Of a stretch of 12,964 bases of DNA, positions 1 through 6,884 are shown piece after piece. The translations under genes and the position numbers were made by a program. Every line of letters starts with the position of its first letter. The stretch's first letter is position 1. Source of the DNA: Anaerolineae bacterium (GTDB lineage: Bacteria; Chloroflexota; Anaerolineae; JAFGEY01). The stretch spans positions 1 to 12,964 of the forward strand of contig JAFGJF010000447.1 of NCBI GenBank assembly GCA_016929205.1, in the 5' to 3' direction. Below the pieces are notes generated by a model. That model was not told the DNA's origin. It worked only from the letters and a program-made list of their open reading frames with translations, and searched no databases.

Positions 1-36
1 AAGGTCAGGTCAGCTAACCTTTCTGTCCCACCTTTC

Positions 37-62
37 AAGAGGCCCAGTAGGGCCTCTTTTTT
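37..62 (+). terminator. Intrinsic terminator of an upstream + strand transcript
   Basis: A perfect 9-bp stem (AAGAGGCCC / GGGCCTCTT) with a four-base AGTA loop is followed directly by a T run. Read on the - strand the hairpin is followed by GAAAGG, not a T run, so it acts mainly for transcription entering from the left on the + strand. The gene it ends lies outside the window; no convincing coding end is visible in bases 1-36. The two-component pair on the - strand converges on this site. Confidence 0.85.
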
Positions 63-116
63 ACACCCCTATTCGATCATTTATCTTGGCCAATCCCCGA
101 TCAAATAATTTGGCCC

Positions 117-908
117 CTAACAAGGGCGACCTAACTCGTGGACCAGGTTGGACAGCAGTTGGCGCCGGGCTTGTTCCAGCCCCTGAAGGCGCGCAACCAG
201 GCCGTTGACCGAATGAGCCAGCATCTGTATCTCGCGTGGCCCCAGTTCCGGGAGTGGCGACAAACGCTCGCCTTCGATCAAGTGATCGAGCGCGCGCGTC
301 ACTTGGCTCAAAGGACGTTCCATATTGAGCGCCAGTACCCAGCCTGTGGCTCCACCCAGCAAGAGCCCTGCCAACAACACGCCGGCAATCAAGTAACGCA
401 GGCGCACGAACCGCTCGTAGACGCCGGTTAACTGGTGGCTCAGGCGCACTATGCCGATCACCTGATTATCCAACCCGGTGATGGGAACGAAAACATCCAC
501 GATCTCGTGGTGAAGCTGCCGACTGTATAGGGTGTGCACGCTGACCTGACCCGTGCGCGCTTCGGCCCAGCCAGCGAGTTGTAGCGGCTGGCCAAGGAGT
601 CCAGTGTCCGCCGGATCGCTCGAAGACACCAGATAGCCCTCGGTGTCCAAGAGCATCACTCGCGCTTCCACGTACGAATGAACGAGCGTCGCGAGTTCCT
701 GTGCTCGGGCAGGGTCGGTCCAGATATTCTCCCAACTGCTGGCCATTTTGGAAACCAGGAGAGCCTGTCCCGTCAACTCTGTGGAGAGGTTTTCCAGCAG
801 AACCTGTGTCTCTAGCACATAGATCAGCGCGATGCCCATTAGCGGCACGATGATCAGTAGTGGGAGTACGTGGCTGAGGACAAAGCGACCACGCATTGTC
901 TTGATCAT
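117..908 (-). CDS. Truncated sensor histidine kinase (ends at the H-box)
   Basis: This is the sensor half of a two-component system, 263 residues from the ATG at 908. A longer frame exists, but 908 overlaps the regulator stop as ATGA and has AGGAGG four bases upstream. Visible order: short cytoplasmic start, membrane segment about 11-33, extracytoplasmic sensing region about 34-171, second membrane segment about 172-195, HAMP linker about 196-246, then the H-box LLSNLVHELGRP with phospho-acceptor His257. The frame stops at residue 263. The second dimerisation helix and the whole HATPase domain (N, G1, F, G2 boxes) are absent, so it cannot bind ATP as a normal kinase. Shifting frame after the H-box gives only about 20 more residues, unlike a kinase, before a stop at 61-63, so a simple frameshift does not restore the missing part. 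A 3' deletion or rearrangement, or an assembly join, fits best. It may be a pseudogene. Confidence 0.85.
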   Translation of the reverse strand: MIKTMRGRFVLSHVLPLLIIVPLMGIALIYVLETQVLLENLSTELTGQALLVSKMASSWENIWTDPARAQELATLVHSYVEARVMLLDTEGYLVSSSDPADTGLLGQPLQLAGWAEARTGQVSVHTLYSRQLHHEIVDVFVPITGLDNQVIGIVRLSHQLTGVYERFVRLRYLIAGVLLAGLLLGGATGWVLALNMERPLSQVTRALDHLIEGERLSPLPELGPREIQMLAHSVNGLVARLQGLEQARRQLLSNLVHELGRPC

Positions 909-1606
909 AGGGCCTCCTGCGACTCCAGCTTGTAGCCCACGCCACGCACCGTGACGATGCGGCATGGGCGGTGGGGATCTTGCTCGAGTTTTTCCCGCAG
1001 CCAACGGATGTGCACATAGACAACCTGCGGCTCACCCTCGTACTCGGCCCCCCAGATACGGGCCAGGAGGGCCTCTATAGGGATGACTTGGCCCGGTGCC
1101 AGGGTCAGCGTATGCAGGAGATCGAACTCGCGGGGAGAGAGTTCGATGGGGCGTCCTGCAAGAGTGACCGTGTGTGCACCCGGATCGAGAACCAGGTCAC
1201 CCACGATCACAGGACCTGGAGCGGCTGGAACGCTCTCCCCCCGCTCTACTCGTCGCAAAACTGCCTTGATCCGCGCCAACAGTACGTCGAGATCGAAAGG
1301 CTTGGTCACATAGTCATCTGCCCCCAATTCCAGGCCCAATACTTGATCCAGTTCGCGGCGTCGCGCGGTCAAAAAGATCACGGGTGCGTCCATCCGATAG
1401 CGAAACTGTCGCAGTGCGTCCAGGCCATCCATGCCGGGCAGCCCAATATCCAGGAGGATCAAATGGGGGGGCTCCCTGGCAGCCAGGGCCAGCGCGTCTT
1501 CGGCATTCGCGGCCGCACTGATATGAAAGCCGGCCTGCTCCAGGTTGAAGGCCAGGCTGCGGCGCAAGAGGGCGTCATCATCTACCAACAGAATATGTGT
1601 GTCCAT
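905..1606 (-). CDS. OmpR/PhoB-family response regulator
   Basis: This is a two-component DNA-binding regulator of 233 residues, the usual family length. Residues 1-118 form a receiver domain: acidic pair Asp9/Asp10, phospho-acceptor Asp53 in LILLDIGLPGMDG, Thr80 in VIFLTA, and Lys102 in YVTKPF. All catalytic receiver residues are present, so it should be phosphorylatable. Residues about 130-230 form a winged-helix Trans_reg_C domain, with LSPREFDLLHTL, the recognition-helix region VVYVHIRWLREKLE, and the closing wing IVTVRGVGYKLE. The ATG at 1606 has GAGAGGG eight bases upstream. It is co-transcribed with the truncated kinase through an ATGA overlap. Family members bind 11-bp-spaced direct repeats; such a repeat lies at 1754-1770 in its own divergent promoter region. 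Its target genes are inferred. Confidence 0.95.
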   Translation of the reverse strand: MDTHILLVDDDALLRRSLAFNLEQAGFHISAAANAEDALALAAREPPHLILLDIGLPGMDGLDALRQFRYRMDAPVIFLTARRRELDQVLGLELGADDYVTKPFDLDVLLARIKAVLRRVERGESVPAAPGPVIVGDLVLDPGAHTVTLAGRPIELSPREFDLLHTLTLAPGQVIPIEALLARIWGAEYEGEPQVVYVHIRWLREKLEQDPHRPCRIVTVRGVGYKLESQEAL

Positions 1607-1704
1607 TTTTATTCCCTCTCATCGCAAAACCTGGCACTGGGTGTGTGCAAAGCGGCACGTCATCACCGGCGACTCTACACGGGAGCCTACAGAACGCATT
1701 GGTG

Positions 1705-1733
1705 ATTATAGACCTATCGATACAGACAGTCAA
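1705..1733 (-). promoter_or_regulatory. Sigma70-type promoter for the two-component genes
   Basis: On the - strand, TTGACT (1733-1728) and a consensus TATAAT (1710-1705) are separated by exactly 17 bases. Transcription should start near 1698, giving an untranslated leader of about 90 nt before the regulator ATG at 1606. A TTGACA hexamer lies ten bases further upstream (1743-1738), too far from the -10 to be the -35; it may be part of a regulatory site. Confidence 0.75.
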
Positions 1734-1753
1734 AATGTGTCAAGTACTACATT

Positions 1754-1792
1754 CTTAAGGTTCTCTTAAGGTTGCTTTGAACTTGGCTTAAA
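1754..1792 (+). promoter_or_regulatory. Probable operator: 11-bp-phased CTTAAG direct repeats
   Basis: CTTAAGGTT occurs at 1754-1762 and again at 1765-1773, an exact 11-bp period, giving CTTAAG-N5-CTTAAG. A third, slightly diverged half-site CTTAAA lies at 1787-1792, two periods further. OmpR/PhoB-family regulators bind such head-to-tail sites; PmrA/QseB boxes have this CTTAA-type half-site and spacing. The repeat lies about 56-72 bases upstream of the predicted start of the regulator operon and about 57-73 upstream of that of the ATPase operon, with the third half-site near -35 of the latter. Binding by the adjacent regulator is inferred. Confidence 0.6.
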
Positions 1793-1811
1793 GACCAGGA
1801 CTCGCCATATA

Positions 1812-1820
1812 TGTTACACT
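1812..1820 (+). promoter_or_regulatory. Candidate extended -10 promoter of the V-ATPase operon
   Basis: TGTTACACT contains the extended -10 element TGn followed by TACACT, the same -10 hexamer seen in the strong promoter at 11495-11500. There is no good -35 at the usual distance; the CTTAAA half-site at 1787-1792 lies there instead, as in an activator-dependent promoter. An alternative pairing, TTGGCT at 1783-1788 with ATATAT at 1807-1812, is weaker. Start would be near 1827, leaving a leader of about 190 nt. Confidence 0.45.
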
Positions 1821-1911
1821 GTGGTGGTAGCCCGTGAAGAGAGTTGGGATGAGCGAGCCGCGCACGTAACGCGCGATTAGGTATTTTGCACAAAAGGCAT
1901 TTGGAGGTACA

Positions 1912-1941
1912 ATGAGTCTCTGGGGCACTGGAGAAGGGTAA
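1912..1941 (+). CDS. Tiny leader ORF (9 codons) upstream of the ATPase operon
   Basis: The frame reads MSLWGTGEG followed by TAA. It has a strong Shine-Dalgarno sequence (TTGGAGG, 1901-1907) five bases before the ATG. It lies in the predicted untranslated leader and has no recognisable family. If translated it would be a leader peptide affecting downstream expression; it could equally be a chance frame. A still shorter frame (MSEPRT, 1849-1869) precedes it with a poor ribosome site. Confidence 0.3.
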   Translation: MSLWGTGEG

Positions 1942-1945
1942 TACT

Positions 1946-1990
1946 ATGGTCAAAGATACATTGCTCGCGGGCGACGATCAATGGTTGTAG
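1946..1990 (+). CDS. Tiny leader ORF (14 codons) upstream of the ATPase operon
   Basis: The frame reads MVKDTLLAGDDQWL then TAG. Its ATG starts four bases after the stop of the preceding 9-codon ORF, and GGAGAAGG (1930-1937), inside that ORF, is well placed as its ribosome site, so the two would be translationally coupled. It ends 30 bases before the first ATPase gene. It resembles no family I recognise. Translation is inferred from spacing only. Confidence 0.3.
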   Translation: MVKDTLLAGDDQWL

Positions 1991-2020
1991 CGCATACGGC
2001 GACACTGAACGGAGATCTAG

Positions 2021-2335
2021 ATGAATGAAAGATACATCCAACAAGTTCTAGAAATCGAAAAACAAGCGCAAAGTATTCAAGAAGAAGCGAGACGAGAAGC
2101 CGAACAACTTCCCGCGCGAGCACAACGCGAAGCCGAAGCACTGATCGAGCAGGAGCGTGCTAAAGCAAAAGCAGAAGCCGATCGCCTGGTAAGCCATGCC
2201 GAAGCCAAAACCGAGTGTGAGCAGATTCTGGCCCATGCCCGAGATGCTGCCAGTAGGATGGAAACACTGGCGATGACCCATTTTGATCGCGCGGTGACAT
2301 ACGTGCTGGATCAACTGGTCGGGCAGGAGTCCTAA
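2021..2335 (+). CDS. V-type ATPase subunit G/H-like peripheral stalk protein
   Basis: This is the first structural gene of the V-type ATPase operon, 104 residues. Nearly the whole of residues 1-85 is a highly charged Ala/Glu/Arg/Gln-rich helix with heptad character and no membrane segment. That matches the small subunit (called G, H or NtpF) which winds with subunit E to form the peripheral stalks holding the catalytic head against the membrane subunit I. The short C-terminal part (about 86-104) is more hydrophobic. The ATG has GGAGA five bases upstream. It abuts the next gene with no intervening base. Identity rests on length, coiled-coil nature and operon position, since these subunits conserve little sequence. 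Confidence 0.8.
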   Translation: MNERYIQQVLEIEKQAQSIQEEARREAEQLPARAQREAEALIEQERAKAKAEADRLVSHAEAKTECEQILAHARDAASRMETLAMTHFDRAVTYVLDQLVGQES

Positions 2336-3424
2336 GTGGCCTCAAAAGGCGTTTCTGCCTATGCGGCTGTCCATGCGCGTGTGCGTGCCATGCGGGCTTC
2401 GTTGATTTCGCCAGAACAGTGGCAGCGGCTCGATGCAGCCCCCGACTTTGGAGCCCTGTTGAGCACGCTTCGGGAGACTGTCTATGGAGCCTATCTCGAT
2501 CAAGTCAATGAGGCGTTTCTGACTCCGCGTCGTGCCGTCTACCAGATCAAGATGCATCTGGCCCAGGCCTGTACGGCAGTGATTCGAATGGTTTCCGACC
2601 AGGTGCGCCCGTTGATGACCCAGTTGTACCGTCTCCACGAGGTCGACAACCTCAAGGCCGTGCTGCGTGGTCTGATGGCGCGCGACCCCTGGGACCGCGT
2701 GCGCTATGTGCTCTTCCCAATGAACGGCCGTACGGTCGTGCCCGTACAAGAAATTGTCGAGGCAGGCACGATTAGCGATGCGGTCAACCTGCTGCGTGGT
2801 ACCCCTTATTATGCCACCTTGTCTCATGCGATGGAGCGCTACACGGCCGAGCAGAGCCTCTTTCCACTCGAAGTTGCCCTCGACCTGGCGTACTGGCGCG
2901 AGTTGTGGCAAGATGTGCAGCGGCTTTCCGGCCGAGAGCGCGAACAGGCCCTACGGCTGGTGGGTACGATGCTGGATATCAATAATCTGATGTGGGCTAT
3001 TCGCTATCGTGTGCATTATCAACTGTCCGAAGAAGAGATTATCAACTATACCTTGCCTTTTGGATATCGCGTTCACGACCATGATATTCGTACCATCGCC
3101 GCGGGTGGATCTATCGCCCCGTTGTTGCTGCGCATCTATCCTGATATTGGTGATGTCAGCGAATACCTGAGTACGCCAGGATTTTTGTCACATCTCGAGA
3201 TCCGCTTACAACACAGGTTGGTGGCACAGTGCAACGCTGCGTTTGTCGGTTATCCGTTTCATGTGGGCATCCCGGCAGCCTATCTGCTGCTCAACGAACT
3301 GGAAATTCAGGATTTGACCGTTTTGATCGAAGCCAAAGCAATGCAAGCAGCGCCTGAGACCTTTCTACCCTACCTGGTGATGCGCGAAGGCAGCCAGGCG
3401 CGGCTTGAGCATAAAATGGGATGA
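2336..3424 (+). CDS. ntpC: V-type ATPase subunit C (AC39/d family)
   Basis: Subunit C is the funnel-shaped protein that seats the central shaft (D and F) on the membrane K ring. At 362 residues it is close to the usual length. It is all-helical with three repeated helical bundles, and the N-terminal YAAVHARVRAMRASLI and the HEVDNLKAVLRGLMA segment are typical of the AC39 family. The start is GTG immediately after the TAA of the preceding gene, with AGGAG (2325-2329) inside the end of that gene, so translation is probably coupled. C lies second in this operon, before I and K; in Thermus and Enterococcus it lies after E. Confidence 0.9.
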   Translation: MASKGVSAYAAVHARVRAMRASLISPEQWQRLDAAPDFGALLSTLRETVYGAYLDQVNEAFLTPRRAVYQIKMHLAQACTAVIRMVSDQVRPLMTQLYRLHEVDNLKAVLRGLMARDPWDRVRYVLFPMNGRTVVPVQEIVEAGTISDAVNLLRGTPYYATLSHAMERYTAEQSLFPLEVALDLAYWRELWQDVQRLSGREREQALRLVGTMLDINNLMWAIRYRVHYQLSEEEIINYTLPFGYRVHDHDIRTIAAGGSIAPLLLRIYPDIGDVSEYLSTPGFLSHLEIRLQHRLVAQCNAAFVGYPFHVGIPAAYLLLNELEIQDLTVLIEAKAMQAAPETFLPYLVMREGSQARLEHKMG

Positions 3425-3448
3425 TCCAACCTTGATCATGGAGCATTT

Positions 3449-5404
3449 ATGTTATATCCCCAGGAAATGACCGAGATTGAACTGATTGTGCCTGAACGTG
3501 ATGCGTTGGCAGTGGCTCGTGTGCTGGCCGATGCGGGGGTGTTTCACGAGATCGACGCCAGTTATCTCTCATCCGGCGGCGACAATGGTGATAATAGTCA
3601 ACAATGGCGCGCCAAAGCGACCACATTGGCGACGTTGGAGCGGCGCATCCTCACCTCTATGACCACCCTGGGCATTGAGGAGGGCTTGCCTCCCTCCGAA
3701 ACACATGCCGTTGAGGTCGAGGTGATTTTGCCCACAACGGAGCGCGTCGAGCAAGATGTGCGCCATATTCTGGACGAAATGACCGGCGAACAAAAAAAGC
3801 TCGAGTCGCTGCAAACCTACATTCGACAGCTTGATCTGCTGTCTGGCATAAACATTGACGTGGGGGCGCTGTGCAGCATGCACCACGTTTCTGCCATTTT
3901 GGGCGCGATGCCTTCAGATAACGTCGCTCGCCTGCGCGACAGCCTTTCGCGTATTCCTTTTGTCCTGCTCACCCTGCATAAAGACGGTGGCCAATCCATT
4001 GTCCTGTTGGTCGGCACGCCGCACAATGCCGACGTGCTGGAGCGTGCCTCGCGCAGCGCCTACCTGAATCCCATCGATTTGCCCAAATCATACTGCGGCA
4101 CGCCCGGCGAAATCCTGGCTTCCTTGCGCCAGGGCATTGAAGAAACCCAGCAGCACATCGTGCAGCAAAAAGGGTTGATGGCCGAAATGCGCGAAGTATA
4201 CGGCCAGCAGTTGCGAACCTTGCTCTGGCGAGTGCGCGCCAGCCACGTTTTGTCTGAGGCTATGGCTCGTTTTGGGCGTTTACGCTATACCTACTTGATC
4301 GCCGGTTGGATGCCGTCGTCGCGGCTGGATACGTTGATCCATCTTGTCAGCCAGGTCTCGCCCGATGCGATGATTGAGACAAGCCCGGTCCAGCGCAAGC
4401 GTACCGATCGGGATGTACCGGTAGCCCTCAAAAATCCCGGCTTGCTCGGGGCATTTCAGCAGTTGGTCACCATCTATGGTCATCCCCGCTACCAGGAGAT
4501 TGACCCAACTGTTTTTATTGCCATCACCTTTCCGTTGTTGTTTGGCGCGATGTTTGGTGACGTGGGACACGGACTGGTCCTGGCTCTGGCTGGTTGGCTG
4601 GTAGGCAGCGGCAAAATCCCTGCGCTGCGAGGCCTGGTTGATCTGGGCAAGATTATCGGCACTTGCGGCGTTGTCGCCACGGTTTTTGGTTTTCTCTACG
4701 GCAGCGTGTTTGGCTTTGAGCACATTTTGCCTGCTTTGTGGCTGCATCCTATGGAAAATATGATGTCTATTTTGGGGGTAGCTGTCGGAGCTGGCGCCGT
4801 GCTGCTTACACTGGGCATTTTGGTCGGGATTGTCAATGCCTGGGTCGCCCGGGACTGGGGACGGATGCTGTTCAGCCATAACGGCGTTGCCGGCTTGTTG
4901 TTGTATTGGTCACTGCTCGGGTTGGTTGTGGTCGCCTTTTTGCCCTCGGTTCTATTGCCAGTTCCCGTGTTCACCGGGGTGGCGATCGTCTGTGCGATTG
5001 CGATTACGTTTGCCGAGCTGCTTGGTCATCTCATATCGGGTCATCGCCCCCTGATTGAGGGTGGTGCAGCGACCTATGCCGTTCAAGCCTTTTTCGAGTT
5101 GTTTGAAACGTTGATCGGCTTTTTGAGCAACAGCCTGTCGTACGTGCGGGTGGGGGCATTTGCCGTGGCCCATGGTGGCTTGAGCGCGGTGGTATTTATC
5201 CTCGCCGAGCTGGTCAGCCCTACACGTGGCGCAGGCTATTGGGTCGTTGTTATCCTCGGCAACCTGTTCATCATCGGCTTTGAAGGCCTGATTGTTGGCA
5301 TCCAGACTTTACGTCTGGAATACTATGAATTTTTTTCCAAATTTTTTACAGGCGGGGGCACACGTTACACCCCGTTGAAAACGCTGCCTGGCAGTGGAAA
5401 ATAG
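3449..5404 (+). CDS. ntpI: V-type ATPase subunit I (membrane a-subunit homologue)
   Basis: Subunit I is the static membrane subunit carrying the two ion half-channels, 651 residues, normal for the family. Residues 1 to about 340 are the cytoplasmic domain with long helical hairpins that receives the E/G stalks. From about 355 on there are some seven to eight hydrophobic segments, beginning with FIAITFPLLFGAMFGDVGHG, a hallmark of the family. The essential arginine that faces the rotor carboxylate is Arg567 in NSLSYVRVGAFAVAHGGLS, matching the SYLRLWAL segment of yeast Vph1. The ATG has GGAG upstream, 24 bases after subunit C. Confidence 0.95.
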   Translation: MLYPQEMTEIELIVPERDALAVARVLADAGVFHEIDASYLSSGGDNGDNSQQWRAKATTLATLERRILTSMTTLGIEEGLPPSETHAVEVEVILPTTERVEQDVRHILDEMTGEQKKLESLQTYIRQLDLLSGINIDVGALCSMHHVSAILGAMPSDNVARLRDSLSRIPFVLLTLHKDGGQSIVLLVGTPHNADVLERASRSAYLNPIDLPKSYCGTPGEILASLRQGIEETQQHIVQQKGLMAEMREVYGQQLRTLLWRVRASHVLSEAMARFGRLRYTYLIAGWMPSSRLDTLIHLVSQVSPDAMIETSPVQRKRTDRDVPVALKNPGLLGAFQQLVTIYGHPRYQEIDPTVFIAITFPLLFGAMFGDVGHGLVLALAGWLVGSGKIPALRGLVDLGKIIGTCGVVATVFGFLYGSVFGFEHILPALWLHPMENMMSILGVAVGAGAVLLTLGILVGIVNAWVARDWGRMLFSHNGVAGLLLYWSLLGLVVVAFLPSVLLPVPVFTGVAIVCAIAITFAELLGHLISGHRPLIEGGAATYAVQAFFELFETLIGFLSNSLSYVRVGAFAVAHGGLSAVVFILAELVSPTRGAGYWVVVILGNLFIIGFEGLIVGIQTLRLEYYEFFSKFFTGGGTRYTPLKTLPGSGK

Positions 5405-5434
5405 ATGTCCTTTTTGATGACAAGGAGAAGTTGA

Positions 5435-5878
<444 letters not shown>

Positions 5879-5882
5879 GGCG

Positions 5883-6188
5883 ATGAACGTACTGGTGATC
5901 GGCCATGCGGAGGCGGTGCTGGGCTTCAAGCTGGTCGGCGTGCGAGGGCAGGCGGTGCAGACAGAAAAAGAGATCGGCCAGGCCCTGGACGCGGCGATGG
6001 ATGATCCCGATGTGGGCGTTATCCTGGTAACGCAGGACATTGCTGCATTGATTCCGGGGCGAATGGATCAACTCAAGTTGCGCAGTACGGTGCCTTTGGT
6101 CGTCGAGATCCCCGGCCCGCAGGGGGTGCCTGCCGATTATCCTTCCCTTGATGAGCTGATCCGGCGCGCAATTGGGATTAGAATTTGA
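5883..6188 (+). CDS. ntpG: V-type ATPase subunit F (central shaft)
   Basis: Subunit F is the small shaft protein bound to subunit D, 101 residues, the usual size. It begins with the typical MNVLVIGHAEAVLGFKLVGV strand-helix unit, continues with DPDVGVILVTQDIAALI, and ends in a helix after VPLVVEIPGP, giving the compact alternating alpha/beta fold of the family. The ATG lies four bases after the K stop, and the ribosome site AGGTAAGG spans that stop. The family name differs between systems (NtpG in Enterococcus, F in Thermus). A 75-base gap to the next gene holds only a weak imperfect hairpin. Confidence 0.9.
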   Translation: MNVLVIGHAEAVLGFKLVGVRGQAVQTEKEIGQALDAAMDDPDVGVILVTQDIAALIPGRMDQLKLRSTVPLVVEIPGPQGVPADYPSLDELIRRAIGIRI

Positions 6189-6263
6189 TTCACTATTGGA
6201 CACAAGCCGGTTTGTCTTCCGTGCCAGGTGTGACCAAATAGAAAAAGATTAGGCAAGTGAACG

Positions 6264-6884
6264 ATGGTAACGACTGAACAGAGTATTCAGGGCCTGACCC
6301 GCGCTGTAATGACTGAAGCGCAGGCCCAAGCCGAACAAACCCTGACCGATGCCCGCGTCCGTGCTGAAGCGATCCAGCAACAGGCACAGGCTCGCGCTGA
6401 CAAGATGCGGGAATCGATTTTGCAGCAGGCCCAGCAGCAAGCTGCCCTTATCCGCAGTCAGGCGATGGCCTCGGCCCAGCTTGAAGCCAAGCGGCTGCAA
6501 ATGGAACGGCGTGAGGCGCTGCTTAATCGCGTGTTCGAAACGGCTCGCCAGCGGTTGACTGCCGTGCAGGGTTGGACGACCTATCCCGACGTCGTCCAGA
6601 AGCTTGTCCGTGAAGGTGCGATCCAGCTTAACGCCGAGGCCATTTTGGTCCATGCCGACCAGCGTACGATGGATCTGCTGCCGGACACGGTCATGGAAAA
6701 CCTTTCCCAATCATTGAGCATCGAGTTACAGCGCGGTGCCGTACTAAAGCAGGGTATTGGCGTTATCGTTGAGACGATTGACGGACACCGCCAGTTTGAC
6801 AATACGTTGGAAGCGCGCTTGGGCCGCTGGCAAGACACGCTGCGCACGCCTGTCTACCATTTGTTGATGGGAGAATCACTATGA
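6264..6884 (+). CDS. ntpE: V-type ATPase subunit E (peripheral stalk)
   Basis: Subunit E pairs with the G/H-like protein in the peripheral stalks and caps the catalytic head, 206 residues. Residues 1 to about 100 are a long Ala/Gln/Arg-rich coiled coil. Residues about 105-206 form the globular end, including the typical GIGVIVETIDGHRQFDNTLEAR segment (about 167-188). The ATG has only a weak ribosome site, and the gap before it (75 bases) is the longest within the core operon. Its stop overlaps the start of subunit A as ATGA. Confidence 0.92.
   Translation: MVTTEQSIQGLTRAVMTEAQAQAEQTLTDARVRAEAIQQQAQARADKMRESILQQAQQQAALIRSQAMASAQLEAKRLQMERREALLNRVFETARQRLTAVQGWTTYPDVVQKLVREGAIQLNAEAILVHADQRTMDLLPDTVMENLSQSLSIELQRGAVLKQGIGVIVETIDGHRQFDNTLEARLGRWQDTLRTPVYHLLMGESL

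Noticed and set aside
61..122. Continuation of the kinase by a one-base frameshift after the H-box
   Set aside because: The shifted frame gives only about 20 residues unlike any kinase helix and stops at 61-63, so it does not recover the missing catalytic domain.
138..431. Open frame of 97 codons on the + strand
   Set aside because: It is antisense to the sensor kinase coding region, with no ribosome site and no recognisable protein features.
1738..1743. TTGACA on the - strand as the -35 of the regulator promoter
   Set aside because: It is 27 bases from the TATAAT; the TTGACT ten bases nearer has the correct 17-base spacing.
4280..4879. Open frame of 199 codons on the - strand
   Set aside because: It lies opposite the well-supported subunit I gene; its composition is that of an antisense shadow.
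6189..6263. Possible small gene, promoter or terminator in the 75-base gap between subunits F and E
   Set aside because: Only a weak imperfect hairpin (ACAAGCCGGTTTGT) is present, with no T run, no promoter hexamers and no coding frame.
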